The notes beneath the pieces were generated by a model. The model worked only from the letters and a program-made list of their open reading frames with translations, was not told where the DNA came from and searched no databases. Shown in pieces: positions 1-7,736 of a DNA stretch of 64,000 nt (positions are counted from its first letter, which is position 1; every line of letters starts with the position of its first letter). Source of the DNA: Peiella sedimenti (lineage in GTDB: Bacteria > Pseudomonadota > Alphaproteobacteria > Caulobacterales > Caulobacteraceae); contig NZ_JAUKTR010000001.1 of the NCBI RefSeq assembly GCF_030504955.1, positions 186,001 to 250,000 of the forward strand, given 5' to 3'. The translations under genes and the position numbers were made by a program.

Positions 1-25
1 GGGTCGGGGTCTGGGCGTCGGCCAT
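1..25 (-). CDS. Possible first codons of isoleucyl-tRNA synthetase (partial)
   Basis: On the minus strand an ATG at position 25 opens a frame reading MADAQTPT before the window ends. In Caulobacterales ileS often follows ribF in the same direction, so this could be its start. Only eight codons are visible and no clear ribosome binding site precedes them. The assignment rests almost wholly on gene order. Bases 26-200 between it and ribF hold no feature I can support. Confidence 0.2.
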
Positions 26-200
26 GGCGGGTGTACTCGATGGTCTCGATGGTCGTTCGGGGCGAAGTGGGCTTTACCCGGCGCAGCCGCGGCCTGGCCG
101 ACGGCTTACGCCGGGCGGCTAATCGAAATCGAGCGGGCGTCGCGAACGGTCATGGGGTTGCTGTAACAGGGGCCGCACCGGTGGGGAAGGGAGAAGGCCG

Positions 201-1142
201 TCAGCCCTGCAGCACCCGCCGGGCCTGGACCGCGTCTCGGGCGATCTGGTCCTTGAGCGTGTCGAGATCGGCGAACTTCGCCTCGGGCCGCAGGAAGGCG
301 ATCAGCTCCACCTCCACCACCTGGCCGTAGAGATCGCCGTCGAAGTCGAATAGCCAGACTTCAAGCAGGGGTTCGGGCGTCTCGAACATGGGCCGCACGC
401 CCAGGCTGGCGACGCCGTCCAGCACGCGCCCGTCGGGCAGGCGCATGCGCGCCGCATAAATGCCGAAGCGCGGCCGCACATAGTCGTCCAGCGCGATGTT
501 GGCCGTGGGATAGCCCAGCTCGCGCCCTCGCTTGTCGCCGTGGATGACCTCGCCCTCAATGGCGAAGGGACGGCCCAGAATCTCGGCGGCGCGGGCCGGA
601 TCGCCCGCCTTCAGCGCCTCGCGCACCGCCGAGGAGGACAGCTTGTCCCCGCCGGGTCCGGCCTGCACCGGCGGCGTCACTGACGCGGTGAAGCCGAAGC
701 GGCGGCCATACTCGCGCAGCAGGTCGGGCGAGCCGGTTCGGCCCTTGCCGAAGGTGATGTCAAAGCCCGCCGCCACGTGGCGCGCGCCCAGCCCCTCGGC
801 CAATACCCGTTGGGCGAAGGCCTCGTCCGTCATCTCCGCCAGCTCGGCGTCGAAGGGGATCAGATACAGCCGCTCGACCCCCAGGGCGCTCATGGCGCGG
901 GCGTCCTGCCCGACCGAGGCGACGCGGAACGGCTCGGCCTCGGGCTGGAACCAGCGGCGCGGATGCGGGTCGAAGCTGATGACCCCGGCCGGTACGCCCA
1001 GGGCCGCCGCCGCGGCCACCGCCTCGCCGATAACGCGCTGGTGGCCCAGATGGACGCCGTCGAAGTTGCCCAGCGCCACGGCGGCGCCGCGCAGCCGCTC
1101 GGGCAGGTTCTTCCAGCCCCGGATGATTTCAATGTCGGCCAC
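201..1142 (-). CDS. ribF: Bifunctional riboflavin kinase / FAD synthetase RibF
   Basis: Cytoplasmic enzyme that phosphorylates riboflavin to FMN and then adenylates FMN to FAD. The 313-residue product has an N-terminal nucleotidyltransferase domain with the motif GNFDGVHLGHQ near residues 24-34. The C-terminal riboflavin kinase domain carries GYPTAN, SLGVRP and the DLYGQ segment typical of the family. The chosen start is GTG at 1142, giving MADIEIIRGW. The longer frame reaching 1223 would run into the upstream MaoC gene and has no family match. It lies 7 bp after the MaoC stop, so the two are probably co-transcribed. Confidence 0.95.
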   Translation of the reverse strand: MADIEIIRGWKNLPERLRGAAVALGNFDGVHLGHQRVIGEAVAAAAALGVPAGVISFDPHPRRWFQPEAEPFRVASVGQDARAMSALGVERLYLIPFDAELAEMTDEAFAQRVLAEGLGARHVAAGFDITFGKGRTGSPDLLREYGRRFGFTASVTPPVQAGPGGDKLSSSAVREALKAGDPARAAEILGRPFAIEGEVIHGDKRGRELGYPTANIALDDYVRPRFGIYAARMRLPDGRVLDGVASLGVRPMFETPEPLLEVWLFDFDGDLYGQVVEVELIAFLRPEAKFADLDTLKDQIARDAVQARRVLQG

Positions 1143-1149
1143 GGCGCCG

Positions 1150-1596
1150 CTAGTCGCGGTTGCGGCGCTTGCGCGGCACGCGGATGACGGCTTCGCCGTC
1201 CAGCACCGGCTCGCCGTCCACAAGGCACTCGGTCTTGAGAGTCACGCGGGCGCTGGCCTGGTCGATGTCGATGACGGTGACGCGCGCCGTCACCTGATCT
1301 CCGATGCGCACGGGCTTATGGAAGGCCACGGTCTGCTGCAGATAAATGGAGCCCGGCCCGGGCAGTCGGGTGCCCACCACGGCTGACACAAACGACGCCG
1401 ACAGCAGGCCGTGGGCGATGCGGCCGCGATACGCCGTGCGGCTGGCATAGGCTTCGTCCATATGCACCGGGTTGAAGTCGTCCGACGCCTCGGCGAAGCG
1501 CTGGATGCGGTCTTCGGTGATCTCGCGCACCAGCGCCTCGGTCTGGCCGACCGACAGCTCATCAAGGATGTAGCCCTGGAAATCCGTCTCGCTCAT
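1150..1596 (-). CDS. MaoC-family (R)-specific enoyl-CoA hydratase
   Basis: 148-residue single hot-dog protein. It carries the MaoC hydratase signature: the catalytic Asp-His pair lies in FAEASDDFNPVHMDE (about residues 34-48), followed by GRIAHGLLSASF, the usual second conserved block. Such proteins hydrate trans-2-enoyl-CoA to (R)-3-hydroxyacyl-CoA and can feed PHA synthesis (PhaJ) or fatty acid metabolism. The length fits PhaJ-like enzymes. No PHA synthase is nearby, so the physiological role is not fixed. The start is ATG, and ribF follows 7 bp downstream. Confidence 0.85.
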   Translation of the reverse strand: MSETDFQGYILDELSVGQTEALVREITEDRIQRFAEASDDFNPVHMDEAYASRTAYRGRIAHGLLSASFVSAVVGTRLPGPGSIYLQQTVAFHKPVRIGDQVTARVTVIDIDQASARVTLKTECLVDGEPVLDGEAVIRVPRKRRNRD

Positions 1597-1633
1597 GGGG
1601 CGGATTTAGCGCGGGGCGCCCGAATTGGCGAGC

Positions 1634-2467
1634 CTACCACCTCAGGGCCGGCATGACCCAGCGGGCCGAAAGGCCGTGCCGCTCCAGCAGCTCCGCCGCC
1701 TCGCCCTCGTCGCGGTGCAGCCCGCCCGAAATGAACAGCACGTCCAGCCCCTGGTCATTCCCGCCCTTCACATCGGTGGGCAGGCCATCGCCGATGCACA
1801 GCACCCGGGCCGGGTCCACGTCGCGGCCCGTGATCCGCTCAGCCTCGGCCAGGCAGGCGCGATAGATGGGTGCGAAGGGCTTCCCGGCCATGACCACCTT
1901 GCCGCCGAGGCTCTCATAAACGTCGGCCAGGGCGCCCGCGCACCAGATCAGATGATCGCCCCGGTGAACCTTCCGGTCGGGGTTGGCGCAGATCATCTCC
2001 AGCCCCCGCTCCGCGCAGGCGGCCAGCGCCTCGCGGTAGTCCTGGGGGTCGTCCTTCTCGTCATCATAGAGACCGGTGCAGCTGATGAAGGCCGCGCTGT
2101 CGGCCGAGGGCAGGGGCGTGATCCCCGTGCCCTCGTAGAGCGCCAGGTCGCGCTCGGGCCCCAGGGCCCAGGCCCCCGCCGGCCCGCGGGCCTTCAGCTC
2201 GGCGCGCGTGGCGTCGCCTGACGAGACAAAGCCGTCCCAGACCTGGCGCGGAACCTTCAGCGCCTCCAGCTGGGGCAGGATGTCGGACGAGGGGCGCGGG
2301 GCGTTGGTGATCAGCACGACCGCACCGCCCTGATCGCGCCAGTTCATCAGGGCTTCGCAGGCGGCGGGATGGCGCTCGCAGCCGTTGTGGATCACGCCCC
2401 ACACGTCGCACAGCAGCACGTCGTAATCGCCGGTCAGGCGGGAAAGGCCGGAAAGCTGGTCAGTCAT
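1634..2467 (-). CDS. HAD-superfamily class IIA hydrolase (TIGR01459 type)
   Basis: 277-residue NagD-like phosphatase. Motif I is seen as DVLLCDVWGVIHNG near residues 15-28, with the nucleophile Asp. Motif II is seen as VVLITNAPRPS. The C-terminal motif is RVLCIGDGLPTDVKGGNDQG, which supplies the Mg-binding acidic residues. The cap region is of IIA type. Members are usually annotated as TIGR01459 family HAD hydrolases of unknown substrate. The start at 2467 is ATG. It lies between ada (ending 9 bp upstream) and the MaoC gene on the same strand. Confidence 0.88.
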   Translation of the reverse strand: MTDQLSGLSRLTGDYDVLLCDVWGVIHNGCERHPAACEALMNWRDQGGAVVLITNAPRPSSDILPQLEALKVPRQVWDGFVSSGDATRAELKARGPAGAWALGPERDLALYEGTGITPLPSADSAAFISCTGLYDDEKDDPQDYREALAACAERGLEMICANPDRKVHRGDHLIWCAGALADVYESLGGKVVMAGKPFAPIYRACLAEAERITGRDVDPARVLCIGDGLPTDVKGGNDQGLDVLFISGGLHRDEGEAAELLERHGLSARWVMPALRW

Positions 2468-2476
2468 GCCCGCTGG

Positions 2477-3550
2477 TTAGCGGGCCTTGGCCTCGCGCGC
2501 CAGCAGGGCCCGCTTGCGGTCCGTGCCATAGGCGTAGCCGGTCAGCGACCCGTCAGAGCCCACCACGCGGTGGCAGGGAACGATGACGCAGATCGGGTTG
2601 GCCCCGCAGGCCGCGCCCACGGCCCGGGCCGCGCTCGGCTTGCCGATCTCGGCGGCCAGGCGGCCATAGGTCCAGGTCTCGCCAGCCGGAATGCGCCGCA
2701 GCGCCTCCCACACTCGCCGTTGAAAGGCCGTGCCGCGGATGTCGAGCGGCAGGCCGTCCATGGGGCGCGCGGGCTCGTCGATCAGCCGAACCACCGCCTC
2801 GAGATGACCCTTCAGTCGCGCATCGCCGGGGTCCACCTCGGCCTCTGGGAAGCGCAGGGTGAAGCGCTCCATCAGGGCCTCCCCCGAGTCGCCCAACTCG
2901 ATGGCGCAGACGCCCCGCTCGGTCGCCGCCACCAGCACCCAGCCCAGCGAGCAGGGGGCTGTCGCCGCCCTGATCGACAGCCCCGCGCCCTTGCCGCGCC
3001 ACTGGCTGGGCGTGGCCCCGAAGCGGGCATGGGCCTTGTCGTAGAAGCGGCTGGGCGCGCCGTATCCGGAATCGTAGATGGCCTCGGTGATGCTGGCGCC
3101 CTCGGTCAGAGCCGCCTTGGCGCGGCGATCCCTGACCTCGGCGGCATAGGCGGCGGGCGTCACGCCCAGCCGCGCCTTGAACAGGCGGTGGAAGTGGTGT
3201 GGCGACAGACCCGCGCGCCGGGCCAGCTCGATCAGCGGCGGCGTCTCCTCGGCCGTCTCGATCAGGCGGCAGGCGCGCTCAATGGCCTCGTCGTCGGGCG
3301 CGGCCTCATCGGGGCGGCAGCGCAGGCAGGCGCGATAGCCGGCGGCCCGCGCCTCGGCCGTCGTCCAGAAGAAGCTGACGTTCTCCGGCTTGGGCATGCG
3401 CGCCGGACAGCCGGGACGACAGTAGATGCCGGTGGTCTTCACCGCGCCCACGAAGGCGCCGCGCATGGATTTGTCCTTGCGCGCAAAGGCGGCGTAGCAG
3501 GTCGCGTGGTCCAGGGGCTGGGCGGGCGTGTCGAGCATGGGCGCGTTCAT
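2477..3550 (-). CDS. ada: Ada: methyl-sensing regulator and O6-methylguanine-DNA methyltransferase
   Basis: DNA repair protein that removes methyl groups and activates the adaptive response. The N-terminal Ada zinc domain has the four cysteines in TTGIYCRPGCPARMP and YRACLRCRPDE. The regulator Cys receives the phosphotriester methyl group. A central AraC-type helix-turn-helix follows (LIELARRAGLSPHHFHRLFK). The C-terminal methyltransferase has the active-site motif VPCHRVVGSDG and the start-of-helix RAVGAACGANP. I use the ATG at 3550 (MNAPMLDTP). A longer frame to 3577 exists, but its extra nine residues look non-coding. About 357 residues, normal for Ada. Confidence 0.95.
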   Translation of the reverse strand: MNAPMLDTPAQPLDHATCYAAFARKDKSMRGAFVGAVKTTGIYCRPGCPARMPKPENVSFFWTTAEARAAGYRACLRCRPDEAAPDDEAIERACRLIETAEETPPLIELARRAGLSPHHFHRLFKARLGVTPAAYAAEVRDRRAKAALTEGASITEAIYDSGYGAPSRFYDKAHARFGATPSQWRGKGAGLSIRAATAPCSLGWVLVAATERGVCAIELGDSGEALMERFTLRFPEAEVDPGDARLKGHLEAVVRLIDEPARPMDGLPLDIRGTAFQRRVWEALRRIPAGETWTYGRLAAEIGKPSAARAVGAACGANPICVIVPCHRVVGSDGSLTGYAYGTDRKRALLAREAKAR

Positions 3551-3691
3551 GGCGCACACCCTAGGCCCGCCGGTCAAGCAGCGGCGTCCCGGCCCTTGCG
3601 GTCAATGTCCCTCGGCTAGACCTAGCGACCCCTCAGGGTTGCAGTGCTTGGGATGATGCCCTCAAGATAAGCCACAAGGGGGGACGGGTTC

Positions 3692-4246
3692 ATGCAGCGA
3701 AGCGTCTTGATCTTGTGCGTGGCTATGGGATTGGGAGCGTGTGAGCGTATTCCAGGGACGGAGGCTCACACGATTGCGAAGGGCCAACGGGTAGCTGCAG
3801 ACCTCCTGATAGATCCCTCGTCAGCACAGTTTCGACGCAGCGTCCTTAGAAAAGGTCCTGGTGACTCTGGCGGTGAGGGACCGCGACGCGTGGTGTGCGG
3901 GGAGATCAACGGGAAGAACCGCAATGGTGCATACGTCGGCTTTACTCGCTTTTTGGCCGACCCCGATGGCACCGAAGCGCTCCTAGAGCCCCTAGTCCTC
4001 TCATCAGAGGAGGAGCGCGACCGAGCAGCCGAGCGCTGCCGTAGGCACGAAGGCGAGCGCTTTTACAGCGAGGTCCAGAGAGACCTCGCCGTCATGGATT
4101 GCGAACGCGCAAGGGACCTTGCAGAAGAGTACGTTCAACTCGCCGAGTTCGATCTCACTTATGCGGCACTCTGCGAAGTCGACGAAGCAAACGATCGGGC
4201 CGATGGCCAGGCCGAGAGCGGTTCGACCAGCGAGAGCCGTTCCTAA
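3692..4246 (+). CDS. Small lipoprotein of unknown function
   Basis: 184 residues with a short hydrophobic leader and a lipobox (MGLGAC, Cys 17), so it is probably anchored in the outer or inner membrane. The mature part is polar and rich in Arg and Glu, with four further cysteines, including AERCRRHEGE and VMDCERARD. No family recognised. Codon choice is visibly less GC-biased than in the flanking ada and tkt genes (many A/T third positions), which suggests later acquisition. It stands alone on the plus strand between two minus-strand genes, preceded by 141 bp of intergenic DNA and GGGGG 10 bp before its ATG. Confidence 0.7.
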   Translation: MQRSVLILCVAMGLGACERIPGTEAHTIAKGQRVAADLLIDPSSAQFRRSVLRKGPGDSGGEGPRRVVCGEINGKNRNGAYVGFTRFLADPDGTEALLEPLVLSSEEERDRAAERCRRHEGERFYSEVQRDLAVMDCERARDLAEEYVQLAEFDLTYAALCEVDEANDRADGQAESGSTSESRS

Positions 4247-4270
4247 CCGAGGCTCACCCGCGAAAAGCCA

Positions 4271-6253
4271 TTACAGCCTCGCGCGCACCTGGTCGGCCAC
4301 CGCCTCGGCGGTGATGCCGAAGTGACGATACAGGTCGGGCGCCGGGGCGCTGGCGCCGAAGCTGGACATGCCGACAAAGCCGCCGTCCGTTCCGATGACC
4401 GCGTCCCAGCCCAGGCGCACGCCGGCCTCGATGGCCACGCGCACGCCGTCGCCGACGACCTCGTCGCGGTAAGCCTTGGGCTGGGCCAGGAACAGCTCCA
4501 GGCTGGGCACGGAGACGACGCGGGTGCGCACGCCCTCGGCCTCAAGCATGCGCTGGGCCTCCAGCGCGAGGGCCACCTCGGTCCCCGTGGCGAACAGGGT
4601 CGCCATGGCGGGGCCGGAGGCGGGCGCCAGCTCATAGGCGCCGTGGGCGCAGGGATTGCCCTGCATCGCGCGGGTGCGGACGCCCGGCGTCTTCTGCCGC
4701 GACAGGGCCAGCAGGGTCGGTCCGTCCCTGCGCTCCAGCGCCAGCTTCCAGCACTCCATGGTCTCGACCACGTCGGCGGGGCGGAAGACGCGCAGGTTCG
4801 GCATGGCGCGAAGGCTGGCCAGGTGCTCGACCGGCTGGTGCGTCGGGCCGTCCTCGCCCAGGCCGATGGAGTCGTGCGTCATCACATGCACCACCCGCAC
4901 ACCCATCAGGGCGCCCAGGCGGATGGCCGGGCGGCTGTAGTCCGAAAACACCATGAAGGTGCCGCCATAGGGGATGACCCCGCCGTGCAGGGCCATGCCG
5001 TTCATGGCGGCGGCCATGCCGTGCTCGCGCACGCCCCAGTTCACGTAGCGGCCGGCGTAGTCCGGCGCGTCAAAGGTCTGGGTTCCCTTGACGAAGGTGT
5101 TGTTCGAACCCGTCAGGTCGGCCGAGCCGCCGAACAGTTCCGGGACCTGGCCGAACAGGGCGTCCAGCGCCAGGCCCGAAGCCGCGCGCGTGGGCTGGGC
5201 CGTGCCCGCCGCAGTGTGCTCGGCGATGGCGGCGTCCAGCCGGGCGAAGGCGCCCTCGGGCAGGGCGCCGGAGACCGCACGCTCGAACTCGGCCGCACGG
5301 CCGCTGTCGGACAGGCGCGCCTGCCAGGCCTTGCGCAGGCGGGCGCCCTTGCGGCCCGCCGCCTTCCAGGCGCGCGCCACGTCCTCGGGAATTTCGAAGG
5401 GGTCGTGCTCCCAGCCGAGGCCCAGGCGGGTGGCGGCGATCTCGGCCGCGCCCAGGGCCGCGCCGTGGGTCTTGTGGCTGCCCTCCATGGTGGCGGCGCC
5501 GCGCCCAATGCGGGTGCGGCAGGCGATCAGGGTCGGCTTGTCCTGGCGCGTGGCCCAGGCCATGGCGCGGCGGATCTGGCCCTCGTCGTGGCCGTCGATG
5601 CGCTTGACCGCCCAGCCGCAGGCCTTGAAGCGCGCCAGCTGGTCGGTGGCGTCCGACAGGCTGACGGCGCCGTCGATGGTGATCTCGTTGTCGTCCCACA
5701 GCACCGTCAGTCGGTTCAGCTGATAACGCCCGGCCAGGGCGATGGCCTCCTGGCTGACGCCCTCCATCAGACAGCCGTCGCCGGCGATGACCCAGGTCCG
5801 GTGATCCACCAGCTCGGGGCCGAATCGGGCCGCCATATGGCGCTCGGCCATGGCCATGCCGACGGCGGTGGCCAGCCCCTGGCCCAGCGGCCCGGTGGTG
5901 GTCTCGACGCCCGGCGTGTGGCCGTACTCGGGGTGGCCCGGCGTGTTCGAGCCCAGCTGACGGAAATCGGCCAGCGACTGGCTCGTGACGCCCTTGTATC
6001 CGGTCAGGTGCAGCAGGGCGTAGATCAGCATGGAGCCGTGGCCGGCTGACAGCACGAAGCGGTCGCGGTCGGCCCAGGCGGGCTGGCTTGCGTCGTACTT
6101 CAAGAACCTGGTGAACAGCACCGTCGCCACGTCGGCCATGCCCATGGGCATGCCGGGATGGCCTGAGTTCGCCTTTTCGACGGCGTCCATGGCCAGCACG
6201 CGGATGGCGTCGGCCATGCGGCGGGTCGAAGGTTTCGTGGACGTGGCGGCCAT
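4271..6253 (-). CDS. tkt: Transketolase
   Basis: 660-residue thiamine-diphosphate enzyme that transfers two-carbon ketol units in the non-oxidative pentose phosphate pathway. Family landmarks: [12 protein letters not shown] near residue 30, [14 protein letters not shown], the ThDP/Mg motif GDGCLMEG followed later by DDNEITIDG, and [13 protein letters not shown] in the pyrimidine-binding domain. The start is ATG at 6253, with AAGGGG about 8 bp upstream. It is divergent from the zauP-zapA pair. Length and motifs are complete. Confidence 0.96.
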   Translation of the reverse strand: MAATSTKPSTRRMADAIRVLAMDAVEKANSGHPGMPMGMADVATVLFTRFLKYDASQPAWADRDRFVLSAGHGSMLIYALLHLTGYKGVTSQSLADFRQLGSNTPGHPEYGHTPGVETTTGPLGQGLATAVGMAMAERHMAARFGPELVDHRTWVIAGDGCLMEGVSQEAIALAGRYQLNRLTVLWDDNEITIDGAVSLSDATDQLARFKACGWAVKRIDGHDEGQIRRAMAWATRQDKPTLIACRTRIGRGAATMEGSHKTHGAALGAAEIAATRLGLGWEHDPFEIPEDVARAWKAAGRKGARLRKAWQARLSDSGRAAEFERAVSGALPEGAFARLDAAIAEHTAAGTAQPTRAASGLALDALFGQVPELFGGSADLTGSNNTFVKGTQTFDAPDYAGRYVNWGVREHGMAAAMNGMALHGGVIPYGGTFMVFSDYSRPAIRLGALMGVRVVHVMTHDSIGLGEDGPTHQPVEHLASLRAMPNLRVFRPADVVETMECWKLALERRDGPTLLALSRQKTPGVRTRAMQGNPCAHGAYELAPASGPAMATLFATGTEVALALEAQRMLEAEGVRTRVVSVPSLELFLAQPKAYRDEVVGDGVRVAIEAGVRLGWDAVIGTDGGFVGMSSFGASAPAPDLYRHFGITAEAVADQVRARL

Positions 6254-6371
6254 GGGGCGACCCCTTCGGTCTGGAGCGACGACTCTCGCGAAAGGGGCGC
6301 TTTACCCCAAGCGTCCGACAGGCTCTAGTAAGGGCCGCCCGAAACTGGCGGGATTCCTTGGACGCATCGCC

Positions 6372-6623
6372 ATGACCCAGGCCACGGTCACTCCATCCTT
6401 GGACGAGGCCGCCCAGCGGCTGAACCGCGCCGTCGCCGCCCTGGAGGCGCGCGCCCGCGCCCTCAAGGCCGCCAAGGTCGCGCCGCCCGAAGACGACCTT
6501 TTCGCCGCCTCGCCCCAGGCCAATGGTCAAGACCCGGCCCTGCGCCAGGCGGCGGAAGAGGCCTCGGCCGCCCTGGCCGACGCCATCGCCGAGATCGAGC
6601 AGATGAAGCAGGGAGCCGTCTGA
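6372..6623 (+). CDS. zauP: ZauP-like coiled-coil partner of ZapA (DUF4164)
   Basis: 83-residue, highly charged Ala-rich protein that is almost entirely predicted coiled coil (AAQRLNRAVAALEARARALK, then ALADAIAEIEQM). In Caulobacter crescentus the gene directly upstream of zapA encodes ZauP, a coiled-coil partner that works with ZapA to focus the cytokinetic Z-ring. Size, composition and position here match. The TGA overlaps the zapA ATG by one base (TGATG), so the two are translationally coupled. I start at ATG 6372; the in-frame upstream extension lies opposite tkt and is not coding. Confidence 0.8.
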   Translation: MTQATVTPSLDEAAQRLNRAVAALEARARALKAAKVAPPEDDLFAASPQANGQDPALRQAAEEASAALADAIAEIEQMKQGAV

Positions 6624-6943
6624 TGGCGACGGTCTCTGTCCAGGTGAACGGCCGCACCTATCCGGTGGGCTGCGCCGACGGCCAGGAGCAGCGCGTGACG
6701 GCCCTGGCCGGCCGCTTCGACGCCGAGGTGCGCAAGGTCGCCGCCGAGGTGGGCCAGGTGGGCGAGATCCGCCTGTTTCTGATGGCGGCCCTGATCCTGG
6801 CCGACCAGCTGGCCGAGGCCGACGCCCGCGTGCTCAACGCCACCGCCGCCTTGCCCTCTAGCGCGGGCGACGGCGACGCCCGCGCCGCCGAGGCCCTCAA
6901 TCGCGCCGCCGACGCCATCGAGAAGCTGACTGCGGGACTTTAG
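6623..6943 (+). CDS. zapA: Cell division protein ZapA
   Basis: 106-residue FtsZ-associated protein. The N-terminal ZapA globular domain reads VSVQVNGRTYPVGCADGQEQ, followed by RVTALAGRFDAEVRKVAAEV. The rest is a long helix with Ala-rich heptads that forms the tetramer. It bundles FtsZ filaments at mid-cell. Its start overlaps the zauP stop. In many alphaproteobacteria 6S RNA follows zapA, but here a terminator follows 24 bp after the stop and no 6S-like sequence was noticed. Confidence 0.92.
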   Translation: MATVSVQVNGRTYPVGCADGQEQRVTALAGRFDAEVRKVAAEVGQVGEIRLFLMAALILADQLAEADARVLNATAALPSSAGDGDARAAEALNRAADAIEKLTAGL

Positions 6944-6967
6944 TCCGGGCGAAATCTCACCACGAAA

Positions 6968-6994
6968 AAGGGCGGCCCGCTCGGAGCCGCCCTT
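6968..6994. terminator. Bidirectional intrinsic terminator
   Basis: A perfect 9-bp stem AAGGGCGGC (6968-6976) / GCCGCCCTT (6986-6994) with a 9-nt loop. It lies between zapA on the plus strand and the convergent gene at 7021-7485. An A-run precedes it and would give U residues on the minus-strand transcript. Position and symmetry suit both genes. Confidence 0.7.
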
Positions 6995-7020
6995 GATCAG
7001 TCGCAGATATGCGCCGCGCC

Positions 7021-7485
7021 TCAGCGGTGCATGACTTCCGAGATGGTCAGGGTGGCCGGCTCGATCGAGTTGCGGCCATAGGTGCCGATCCAGATGTCGT
7101 ACTGGCCCGACTGCGGCTTGGCGAAGGCGACCCAGGGGTTCAGCCCCTCGCCGCTGTCGTCGTCGCAGTACCAGGTGCCGTCCGGCGCGTTGACCACCAG
7201 CGTCACGTCGGCGCTGGCGTGGGCCGAGATCCACAGGGGCAGGCTGGAGCCGGCCGTGTAGTTCAGGCGCACGTCGGGCGCGTTGGCGATCCAGCCCTGG
7301 CAGCTGTCGAAGCGGGTGGTGGCGTCGATGCCGCCGCCGGACCGCACCGACACGTCGTACGGGTCGGGCTGGAAGCCGGCGCGCAGGTTGACCGTGCCGT
7401 AGGTCGGGTTGCCCGTATAGTCCTGGGCTGCGGCGGCGCCGGCGCAAAGGCCCGCGGCCAGCAGAATGGCGGTGAAGGTGCGCAT
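7021..7485 (-). CDS. Secreted beta-rich protein of unknown function
   Basis: 154 residues. A clear Sec signal peptide (MRTFTAILLAAGLCAGAAAA, cut before QDYTG) indicates a periplasmic or exported protein. The mature region is rich in Gly, Asp, Thr and aromatic residues, with two cysteines (DSCQGW and TWYCDDDSGEG). The second segment is reminiscent of the C-terminal Ca/Asp-rich part of secreted Caulobacterales proteins whose function is unknown. The product ends with a predicted beta region IDIWIGTYG-like block before ATLTISEV. An FNR/FixK-type box lies about 71 bp upstream of the start. Confidence 0.75.
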   Translation of the reverse strand: MRTFTAILLAAGLCAGAAAAQDYTGNPTYGTVNLRAGFQPDPYDVSVRSGGGIDATTRFDSCQGWIANAPDVRLNYTAGSSLPLWISAHASADVTLVVNAPDGTWYCDDDSGEGLNPWVAFAKPQSGQYDIWIGTYGRNSIEPATLTISEVMHR

Positions 7486-7555
7486 TGTGGTGATCCCCTA
7501 TGTGGCCGCGCTCGCGGCGGTCCTGAAACGACGCCCCTGGAAAACACTCCTGTCG

Positions 7556-7569
7556 TTGATCGCGATCAA
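7556..7569. promoter_or_regulatory. FNR/FixK-type binding site
   Basis: TTGATCGCGATCAA is a perfect palindrome and matches the FNR/FixK consensus TTGAT-N4-ATCAA exactly. It lies 71 bp upstream of the secreted protein gene (start 7485, minus) and 168 bp upstream of the acyl-CoA synthetase (start 7737, plus). The first distance suits an activator site. Binding by an oxygen-responsive CRP/FNR regulator is inference. Confidence 0.55.
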
Positions 7570-7736
7570 ACCGCAAAGCCTCGGTCTTGAAAAGCGGCGG
7601 GCGGCGGAAGTCGTCGGAAACCCGCGTTTTTTGGGCCAGGTGTGTGCGACATTCCATACTCCGGCTGCGGTTGCGGTTGACCGCCGCCCGCCCGCCTTGC
7701 CATTCAGGGGATCAGTCGCAGGGAATCCGCTTCGCC

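Noticed and set aside
4322..6049. 575-codon open frame on the plus strand, opposite transketolase
   Set aside because: Antisense shadow; transketolase motifs are complete on the other strand.
6944..7020. 6S RNA expected downstream of zapA
   Set aside because: Only a terminator hairpin is present in the 77-bp gap; no space for a 6S RNA.
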